Of a DNA stretch of 64,000 nt, positions 17,685 to 24,262 are shown piece after piece. How positions within the stretch are numbered: the stretch's first letter is position 1; every line of letters begins with the position of its first letter. This DNA comes from Marinobacter sp. CHS3-4 (GTDB lineage: Bacteria > Pseudomonadota > Gammaproteobacteria > Pseudomonadales > Oleiphilaceae): contig NZ_JASGBJ010000003.1 of assembly GCF_030053415.1 (NCBI RefSeq), forward strand, positions 62,001 through 126,000. The letters run 5' to 3'. Made by a program: the position numbers and the translations under genes. A model generated the notes under the pieces. The model did no database searches and was not told the DNA's origin. It saw only the letters and a list, made by a program, of their open reading frames with translations.

Positions 17685-18767
17685 ATGTCTGATGAATCTG
17701 TGGTGTTTGATGAGATACCGGGACACAACGGTTGGATCCTGGGTGTGGCGCGGCTGAATGCCGCTCCGTCAATGAATGCGTTGTCTCTGGATATGATCCG
17801 CCGTCTTCAGTCACAGCTGGAACAGTGGGCGCAGGATGATCAGGTCGCGGCGGTTTGGCTGGAAGGTGAGGGCAATAAGGCCTTTTGTGCCGGTGGCGAT
17901 ATCGTGGCGCTGTACCGGTCGATGACCGAATCCGGTCAGCCGGGTGAATCCAAGAGTGAAGGCCAGCAGTTTTTCGAGGAGGAGTACCAGCTCGATTATC
18001 TGATTCATACCTTCCCCAAGCCGATTGTGGTCTGGGGAAATGGCATTGTTATGGGAGGTGGCCTTGGCCTGATGGTGGGCGGCTCGCACCGGGTCGTTAC
18101 TGAACATTCGAAACTGGCGATGCCGGAAGTGGGCATAGGTCTGTATCCGGATGTGGGTGCCGGCTGGTTCCTGAACCGAATGCCCGGTCGGGTGGGTTTA
18201 TTCCTGGGCCTCACAGGTGTGCGGATGAACGCCGCCGACGCGCTGTTTGTGGGGCTGGCGGACCGTTTCATTCCCCACGAACAGAGGGCCAGCGTGCAGA
18301 GCGCCCTGCTGGTGAAAGATTTGCGACAGGACGCCCATGCTGGCGTCAACCAGGTATTGCGACGATTCGAACGCGGTGGCCAGGCGCAACAAGCTGCGTC
18401 GCCGGTGAGAGCGCATTTTGACGTTATCCAGACGATGACTGACGGTGATTCACTGGTCGAGGTGGTAGACAACCTGGCTGCCTACGCAGGCGATGACGAC
18501 TGGCTGATCAAAGCCGTCAAAACCGTTGCGAAGGCGTCGCCCACCTCGCTTGCCCTGCATTGGCGACATTATCACCGCAGCCCCCGGCTCAGCCTGGCTG
18601 AGGTGTTTGATCAGGAGTTGCAGATGTCACGCCGCAGCCTGGTGCTGGGGGAGTTTGCCGAAGGCGTGCGCGCATTGCTGATTGATAAAGACCTGAAACC
18701 CCGCTGGCGTTTTCCCGGCCTTGAGCAGGTGGACCCGCAGTGGATCGACGAATTTTTCACCGGCTAG
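17685..18767 (+). CDS. 3-hydroxyisobutyryl-CoA hydrolase (enoyl-CoA hydratase/isomerase family)
   Basis: A 360-residue protein, about 100 residues longer than ordinary crotonases, as HIBYL-CoA hydrolases are. It shows KAFCAGGDIVALYRSM, GNGIVMGGGLGLMVGGSHRV and MPEVGIGLYPDVGAGWFLNR, the last with the glutamate and aspartate characteristic of the hydrolases. A C-terminal extension contains RSPRLSLAEVFDQELQMSRR, also typical. It frees 3-hydroxyisobutyrate from CoA, which lets MmsB oxidise it. It begins 10 bases after the hydratase stop with only a weak ribosome site, so coupling to the preceding gene is likely. Confidence 0.93.
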   Translation: MSDESVVFDEIPGHNGWILGVARLNAAPSMNALSLDMIRRLQSQLEQWAQDDQVAAVWLEGEGNKAFCAGGDIVALYRSMTESGQPGESKSEGQQFFEEEYQLDYLIHTFPKPIVVWGNGIVMGGGLGLMVGGSHRVVTEHSKLAMPEVGIGLYPDVGAGWFLNRMPGRVGLFLGLTGVRMNAADALFVGLADRFIPHEQRASVQSALLVKDLRQDAHAGVNQVLRRFERGGQAQQAASPVRAHFDVIQTMTDGDSLVEVVDNLAAYAGDDDWLIKAVKTVAKASPTSLALHWRHYHRSPRLSLAEVFDQELQMSRRSLVLGEFAEGVRALLIDKDLKPRWRFPGLEQVDPQWIDEFFTG

Positions 18768-18800
18768 AAAGCCTGGCGAATAACAACAAGGAGAACAGAC

Positions 18801-19703
18801 ATGGCGACCATTACCTTTATTGGTCTGGGTAACATGGGTGGCCCCATGGCCAGCAATTTGCTTAAAGCCGGTCATGACCTGACCGTTTTTGATCTGTCCG
18901 AATCTGCCGTCAAGGTTCTGGTGGATGAGGGCGCAAAAACGGCCGAGTCGGTGTTGGAAGCGGTCAAGGACGCTCAGGTCGTGATTTCCATGTTGCCCGC
19001 GGGTCAGCACGTGGAGACGGTCTACCTTGGCGAAAACGGTCTGCTGGCTCACCTGCCGGCAGGGACGCTGGTGATTGATTCTTCGACCATTTCGCCCGAA
19101 ACCTCGCGGGGTGTCGCCGACGCCGCGCGCTCCGCAGAAATTGTTTTCTTGGATGCCCCGGTGTCTGGCGGGGTGGCAGGTGCCAAGTCGGGTGCGCTGA
19201 CCTTTATCTGTGGCGGAGGCCCCGACGCGTTTGAGCGTGCCCAGCCGATTCTGCAGGACATGGGTAAAAACATCTTTCATGCCGGGCCGAGTGGCGCCGG
19301 GCAGATCGCCAAAATCTGCAACAACATGCTGCTGGCGATTCAGATGGCGGGCACCAGCGAAGCACTGGCCCTGGGCGTGAAGAATGGTCTCGATCCGGCC
19401 GTGCTGTCTGAAATCATGCAGCAGAGCTCGGGCGGTAACTGGGTGCTTAACGGTTACAACCCCTGGCCCGGGGTGATGGAAGGCGTGCCTGCCTCGCGGG
19501 ATTATGCCGGTGGCTTTCTGGTGAATCTGATGACCAAGGATCTTGGTCTTGCCATGGAAAATGCAACGGCGAACCATTCCCCCGTTCCGATGGGTGCCCT
19601 GGCGCGGAATCTTTTCGAATTTCACGCGGCGCGGGGCAATGGTCAGCTGGATTTTTCCAGTATCCAGCGCTTCTATCGACCAGACGATGAGGAGCCAGTC
19701 TAG
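18801..19703 (+). CDS. mmsB: 3-hydroxyisobutyrate dehydrogenase
   Basis: A 300-residue NAD-dependent beta-hydroxyacid dehydrogenase. The N-terminal Rossmann motif is FIGLGNMGGPMASNLLKAGH, the substrate motif DAPVSGGVAGAKSGALTFI, and the catalytic lysine lies in GAGQIAKICNNMLL. It oxidises 3-hydroxyisobutyrate to methylmalonate semialdehyde, the MmsA substrate, which closes the pathway encoded by this operon. A strong AAGGAG lies before the ATG. It is the last gene of the operon; about 170 bases follow before the diguanylate cyclase. Confidence 0.95.
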   Translation: MATITFIGLGNMGGPMASNLLKAGHDLTVFDLSESAVKVLVDEGAKTAESVLEAVKDAQVVISMLPAGQHVETVYLGENGLLAHLPAGTLVIDSSTISPETSRGVADAARSAEIVFLDAPVSGGVAGAKSGALTFICGGGPDAFERAQPILQDMGKNIFHAGPSGAGQIAKICNNMLLAIQMAGTSEALALGVKNGLDPAVLSEIMQQSSGGNWVLNGYNPWPGVMEGVPASRDYAGGFLVNLMTKDLGLAMENATANHSPVPMGALARNLFEFHAARGNGQLDFSSIQRFYRPDDEEPV

Positions 19704-19875
19704 GGTATGTAGCCCTGAGCCACAGAGTTGCAGGGGTTACCTGACAAAGACTATAGTGAAAGTGAGCGGCGTTGTTTAATTTTTGTTCGCTCCTGTATGG
19801 CTGGGAAGACTGACTCAGACAAAAGCCAGAAATAGTTTCCGGTCTTTCAATCAAGCGTGTGCGAAGGAGTTGCTC

Positions 19876-21771
19876 ATGCTTTGGTCTGCGCTGGTCAGCC
19901 TGGGTGTTGGCTTCCTCTACTATGCTTTTGCGCTGGTTGGCGTGCACCTTCTCAGCCTGCCTTCCGGTATCGTGGTTTTCTGGCCACCTAATGCGGTTTT
20001 GCTGGCCGCTTTTCTCACTCTGCCAAAGCGGCTTTGGCCGGGGCTGGGAGTGATAGTGGTGCTGGCAGAGTTGCTGGCCGACTACACCGCCTTTCCGGTT
20101 CATGCGGCTTTGTTGTTCGGGTTGGTCAATGTTGCAGAGTGCGCGATTGCGGCCCTGGTGATCCGGCGCTTTAGTGTCAGTGAGCGTGTCCGTCCGGACT
20201 GGGGGGAGCCGCGTGAGCTGGCTCTTTTCATTATTATTGCGTTCTTTGTCGCTTCTCCTGTTGTCGCCATGGCGGGCGCCTCCATCTATACCTTCGTTCT
20301 TGATGAGTCGACACCTTTCCTGGTCCTGTGGCGGATCTGGTGGTTTGGTGATGCAACCGGTCTGATCGCTCTGACCCCGGCGCTGCATATGCTGATGAAT
20401 GCAAAGACCTACTTGCCTGATTCCCGATATCGTGCCGCCGGAAACCTGGAGTGGGCGGGGTTGGCGGTAATCACATTGCTTACCTGTTTTGTTGTTTTTT
20501 CTGTCGACATCCGTGCCCGTGAAATCCTTACCCTGGCGCCGCTGCTGGTTATGCTGGCGCCCTTCTGGGCAGCCGTGCGCCTGGGCCCGTTGCCCGGCTC
20601 CTTGCTGACGGCTACGGTCGTGGTGTACTCGGCAATTGCCTCGGCACAAGGCCATATTCCGTTCTTGCAAGGCTCACCAGAGTCTGCTGCCATGCTGCTC
20701 CAGGAAATAATTGTGCTTTTCACCGTTATTGTGCTCTTCGCTGCCGCCTTTGTGACGCAGAATCGGCGAAAAAGCGGAAGTGTGTTGCTCTACAGAAGCG
20801 CCGTTGAAGCTACAAGCGAGGGCGTGTTGATTACCAGAGCTGAACAGGATCAGCCGATCATCTACTGTAACAAGAGTTTCTTGAAGATGACCGGCTACAA
20901 AGAGGATGAAATTCTGGGAAAAAACTGCCGTTTCCTGAACCGCAATGAGCCGGATCAGCCCGAGCTCAGACAAGTCAAAGAGGCGATCCTGCGCAACAAG
21001 CCGGTAAGAGTCATGGTGCGTAATTTCAAGAAGGATGGAACCATGTTTTGGAATAGCCTGGCGATCAACCCTATTCCGGATTGGCGTGGCAGGCCGTCCT
21101 ATTTCGTGGGAATTCTGAGCGACGTTTCCCGGGAAGTCGAGCAACGGAATCAGTTAAAGACGCTGCTCGACAAGCTCCAGGTTGCAAAAGAAACGTTGGA
21201 AGACAAAGTGAACTTGCGGACCCGGGAGCTCTCAGAAGCCAACCGTACCCTGGAACGGCTCGCGCTTACGGATGAGCTGACCGGTGTCTATAATCGCCGC
21301 AATCTGATCAGTCGTGGCCATCTGGAGGTATTGCGCTGCTCTCGATCGGGTGGTGCCTTCTCAGTCATGCTGCTCGATATTGACCATTTCAAACGATTCA
21401 ATGATCGCTATGGTCACGAAGCAGGAGACCTCATCCTGAAAGCCTTTGCCAGGGCGGTTCAAAGCACCATCCGTAAAGTTGACAGTTTTGGCCGCTGGGG
21501 TGGAGAGGAGTTCATGGTGCTTGTCTATGACTCTGAGCAGGTAAACCTGTATGCCATGGGCGATAAAATTCGGAAAAGCGTCGCCGAGTGCCGGGTGTCC
21601 TATTCGGGCAACGAGCTTCACGTGACTGTTTCGATCGGCATTGCCACCTGGCAGGGCGGCAGTTTCGACCAGACCGTGTCGATGGCAGACAGCGCGATGT
21701 ATGAGGCAAAGAATGCAGGCCGAAACCGGTTGGTCATTTATGACGACCGGAACAATGCAGTAAGCGAATAA
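19876..21771 (+). CDS. Membrane diguanylate cyclase: MASE1 - LOV-like PAS - GGDEF
   Basis: A 631-residue protein in three parts. Residues 1 to about 290 are a MASE1 membrane sensor with eight or so helices. Residues about 305-420 are a PAS domain with LOV hallmarks: GKNCRFLN with the adduct cysteine at about C351, and NFKKDGTMFWN with both flavin-contact asparagines. A coiled-coil linker follows, then a GGDEF domain with GGEEF at about 542-546 and an RKVD inhibitory site five residues before it. It should make cyclic di-GMP. An upstream TTG is possible, but the ATG chosen has AAGGAG six bases away. The glutamine expected near the LOV C-terminus is a leucine (about L414). Confidence 0.9.
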   Translation: MLWSALVSLGVGFLYYAFALVGVHLLSLPSGIVVFWPPNAVLLAAFLTLPKRLWPGLGVIVVLAELLADYTAFPVHAALLFGLVNVAECAIAALVIRRFSVSERVRPDWGEPRELALFIIIAFFVASPVVAMAGASIYTFVLDESTPFLVLWRIWWFGDATGLIALTPALHMLMNAKTYLPDSRYRAAGNLEWAGLAVITLLTCFVVFSVDIRAREILTLAPLLVMLAPFWAAVRLGPLPGSLLTATVVVYSAIASAQGHIPFLQGSPESAAMLLQEIIVLFTVIVLFAAAFVTQNRRKSGSVLLYRSAVEATSEGVLITRAEQDQPIIYCNKSFLKMTGYKEDEILGKNCRFLNRNEPDQPELRQVKEAILRNKPVRVMVRNFKKDGTMFWNSLAINPIPDWRGRPSYFVGILSDVSREVEQRNQLKTLLDKLQVAKETLEDKVNLRTRELSEANRTLERLALTDELTGVYNRRNLISRGHLEVLRCSRSGGAFSVMLLDIDHFKRFNDRYGHEAGDLILKAFARAVQSTIRKVDSFGRWGGEEFMVLVYDSEQVNLYAMGDKIRKSVAECRVSYSGNELHVTVSIGIATWQGGSFDQTVSMADSAMYEAKNAGRNRLVIYDDRNNAVSE

Positions 21772-21849
21772 GGCCTATTGCCTATCGCCAGTGATCTGGA
21801 CCTGGGGTTTGGTTACACTGGCACTTTACGACACATAGCGATAGTAACC

Positions 21850-22320
21850 ATGGCCCTTTTTCCTGAAGACAGCGGCGAAAACGACCTGTTTCTCTCCCGT
21901 TCTGACCCTGACAACCGGTTTGGCACCCATGCACCATTGAGCTTCAGGCTGGATGGCAAGACCTGGCCGACGGTAGAGCATTATTTTCAGGGTATGAAGT
22001 TCACCGACGATGACCAGCAGGAAAAGGTCCGCAACGCGGAATCACCACAGCAGGCCCGTAAACTGGGCCGAAAGCGCCACCGCAGCCTGCGTAAAGACTG
22101 GAAAAAAGTCCGTGAAACCGTGATGACGCGGGCGGTGTATACGCGCTGCCGTACCCATCCCGATCTGGCCGAAGAACTGCTGGCCACTGGAGATCAGAAA
22201 ATCGTAGAGAACAGCAATTTTGACTACTTTTGGGGCTGCGGCCGCGACCGGAGAGGCGAAAACGCCTACGGACGCGTGCTGATGAAAGTGCGGGCCAAGC
22301 TGCGCGAGGAACGAGCCTAG
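21850..22320 (+). CDS. NADAR family protein (YbiA-like)
   Basis: A 156-residue protein of the NADAR/YbiA fold. Hallmarks are LSFRLDGKTWPTVEHYFQGM near the N-terminus (aromatic and Glu-His site) and FDYFWGCGRDRRGENAYGR near the C-terminus. Family members remove damaged riboflavin precursors (YbiA) or hydrolyse ADP-ribose from guanine in DNA (NADAR partners of DarT toxins). No DarT-like gene is adjacent, so a housekeeping role is more likely here (inference). The ATG has no clear Shine-Dalgarno sequence. Its stop overlaps that of the convergent binding-protein gene in a shared CTAG. Confidence 0.88.
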   Translation: MALFPEDSGENDLFLSRSDPDNRFGTHAPLSFRLDGKTWPTVEHYFQGMKFTDDDQQEKVRNAESPQQARKLGRKRHRSLRKDWKKVRETVMTRAVYTRCRTHPDLAEELLATGDQKIVENSNFDYFWGCGRDRRGENAYGRVLMKVRAKLREERA

Positions 22321-23126
22321 GAGCCGCTCGCACTTGGCAGGGGATCCTCGTTGAGGATAGTTTCGATGACCCCCAGCGCCGCCATGTCGGAAATGGCGTC
22401 GTTGAAAGCCTTCAGATGGCGAATGCCCTGGCCATTTTTTGCAAGGCCAATGTGGAAGCCGACCGGTGGAAAAGGCCCCTGGCGCAGGGTGAAGCGCGCC
22501 CGAAGGAGTGGGTCCGCTTTCAGCGAATACTCTGCAACCACTTTGTTCACCAAAAATACATCGACTCGGCCCAAATCCAGCTTTCTGAAGTTGCTGAGAA
22601 TCGTGGGTGACTCTTCGGTGTCCAGCCCGAGCTGTTCACTTGCCCTGGCAAACGCGTCCCCGTAGTTGAAACCGCTGGTCAGCCCGATGGTCATCCCCTG
22701 CAGATCCTCGAAGCTCAACCGGTCGGCAACAAACTCGCTGTCTTTGCGATACCACAACAAATTGCTGTCGGAGAGCAGTGCATTGGTCATCGTCAGGAAT
22801 GCCTCTCGCTCACGGTTGCGAGTCAGCATCATGATGCCATCCACTTCGCCTTGTCGTGCAAAGAACAGACAGCGTCTCCAGGGCAGGATTTTCAAATCCA
22901 TGGGAATCTGAGTGCGGGCGGAGATTTCCTGTAAAAATCTGACCGCGTATCCACCCAGGGCTTCGCCGCTGGGCCCGCCGTAGCTGAAGGGCGGCCAATG
23001 ACTGTTGCAGAAGACCAGCGGCCTTTCGTCAGGTTCGTCGTCTGCGAACGCGGAAAGGGATAATCCCGAGATGATCAGGGCGACCAATAGCGCAGATCGG
23101 ATGCCTCGTTGAATCGACAATGCCAT
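22317..23126 (-). CDS. Periplasmic solute-binding protein, family 3 (orphan)
   Basis: About 269 residues with a clear Sec signal (ALLVALIISGLSLSAFA) and a type-II binding fold: VFCNSHWPPFSYGGPSGEAL, then YAVRFLQEISARTQIPMDLK and LPWRRCLFFARQGEVDGIMM. Like the other two such proteins in the window, it has no transporter genes beside it. An ATG 39 bases upstream lacks a ribosome site, and the chosen start has GAGGGA about ten bases before it. The ligand is unknown; polar amino acids or aromatic acids are usual for the family. Confidence 0.84.
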   Translation of the reverse strand: MALSIQRGIRSALLVALIISGLSLSAFADDEPDERPLVFCNSHWPPFSYGGPSGEALGGYAVRFLQEISARTQIPMDLKILPWRRCLFFARQGEVDGIMMLTRNREREAFLTMTNALLSDSNLLWYRKDSEFVADRLSFEDLQGMTIGLTSGFNYGDAFARASEQLGLDTEESPTILSNFRKLDLGRVDVFLVNKVVAEYSLKADPLLRARFTLRQGPFPPVGFHIGLAKNGQGIRHLKAFNDAISDMAALGVIETILNEDPLPSASGS

Positions 23127-23261
23127 TGCAGACTCATCCCTCAATGGGGCCTTTTGCCCACTCATTTAAGTTTGCGCCGACCAGAGCAAAATGGCCAGAT
23201 CCAGCAGCAACTTTCTGGCAGGGCTAAAGGGCGAGGCGTATCACCTTCGCGAATAGTAGTC

Positions 23262-23681
23262 TCACCGCACGACAAATACCGATACGTCGCTGTTTTTCAC
23301 GATGTTCGCTGCATTGGAATGCAGGATGTGCAACCTGTCTCCTATCCCCGGCTTGTGCGAGGCCATCACCACCAGATCCGCATTCGAGTCGTGAATCATC
23401 TTCACCAAGCGGTCGGTGAGTTCCACGGCCGTATCGGTCGCTGAAATGACTTCGATGTCTGTGTCCACGCCGTGGATCTTGCCCTGCTCATCGGCAAACT
23501 CCTGCAATTTATCAGCGAGTTCCGATGGGTTGTGGGAGACGCTTGAGGGTGTGGTGTTGGTGACAGACACGTAGAACAACGTAGCACCGTAATGCTTGGC
23601 GATATCAATGGCCGTGTCGAGCGCTTTGCTCATCTGATCGGTGTGGGCCAGGTCGACTGGAACAAGTATTTTGCTGTACAT
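23262..23681 (-). CDS. Universal stress protein (UspA family)
   Basis: A 139-residue single USP domain, beginning KILVPVDLAHTDQMSKALD and ending with the alpha/beta segment LVVMASHKPGIGDRLHIL. The usual ATP-binding G-2X-G-9X-G(S/T) loop is only partly kept: the final glycine-serine is replaced in HSNAANIVKNSDVSVFVV. It may therefore be of the non-ATP-binding UspA type. AAGGAG lies seven bases before the ATG, and an upstream ATG is rejected for lack of such a site. It is probably monocistronic and shares its upstream region with the divergent nrdA promoter. Confidence 0.88.
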   Translation of the reverse strand: MYSKILVPVDLAHTDQMSKALDTAIDIAKHYGATLFYVSVTNTTPSSVSHNPSELADKLQEFADEQGKIHGVDTDIEVISATDTAVELTDRLVKMIHDSNADLVVMASHKPGIGDRLHILHSNAANIVKNSDVSVFVVR

Positions 23682-23853
23682 GATGTCGCTCCTTATCCAG
23701 GTTGAGGAATCATGTGTTCCATACCTTAAGACTGGCAATGAATCCGGCTTTCGTCAAAGATCCCGGCTGGATTCGTATGGGCAAGTATCCTGCTGGCTAC
23801 CTGGCCTGAAAAAGGGCCGCTCCGCCTTGAGCCGACGAATTACGTTGGTCACC

Positions 23854-23916
23854 TTGATCACCTGAATATTACTGTATATAGTGATCGTATCCTTGGTTAA
23901 GCACCACATATAGTTA
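23854..23916 (+). promoter_or_regulatory. nrdAB promoter with two NrdR-like boxes
   Basis: TTGATC at 23854-23859 and TATAGT at 23877-23882 are 17 bases apart and make a reasonable sigma-70 promoter. A near-consensus NrdR box, ACTGTATATAGTGA, lies at 23871-23884 over the -10. A weaker one, ACCACATATAGTTA, lies at 23903-23916. Their starts are 32 bases apart, about three helical turns, which is the usual spacing of paired NrdR boxes. Repression of nrdAB by NrdR is inferred. Confidence 0.65.
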
Positions 23917-23934
23917 TTTCGATGAAGTAACAGA

Positions 23935-24105
23935 GTGGTGTCGGGAAGCTCAAGCTTTCTACGGGAATCCGGTTAGAATCCGGAACTGACGCGCAGCGGT
24001 ATTGGGGCACGAGCGTGACACGATGACACTGGCAAACGCCGGGAAGTCGTCACGCGAGGCGAGCAGCTTGCTCACACCCCTGAGTCCGAAGACCTGCCAG
24101 GGACG
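23935..24105 (+). ncRNA. Cobalamin (B12) riboswitch upstream of nrdA
   Basis: This leader closely resembles the btuB-type cobalamin riboswitch. The core GGGAATCCGGTTAGAATCCG begins at 23963 and is followed by GACGCGCAGCGGTA. Further on are GCCGGGAAGTCGTCACGC and GAGTCCGAAGACCTGCC, whose last bases reach 24098. The ends are approximate. By analogy with other bacteria that also have a B12-dependent reductase, adenosylcobalamin should turn down the B12-independent class Ia genes nrdAB. Between the aptamer and the start is a GC-rich hairpin at 24182-24199 without a T-run, followed by CCCTCC. That favours control by masking the ribosome site (AGGAG near 24248) over termination (inference). Confidence 0.93.
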
Positions 24106-24262
24106 TGTGGCTCCACCTTGATGTGAAGGGGAGGCCACTCGACTGCACCTTCGCGACTCAGGGTGAGCAGCAAACGGCATCGCAACCGGCCCCGGTTGCC
24201 CTCCCTGCCGTCCTGCGTGCGCGAAGGCAATAACGACAACGCGCATTCAGGAGTTTGCAATC

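Noticed and set aside
19447-20670. Long open frame antisense to mmsB and the diguanylate cyclase
   Set aside because: Composition is Arg/Gln-rich and it crosses two well-supported genes; no ribosome site or motif.
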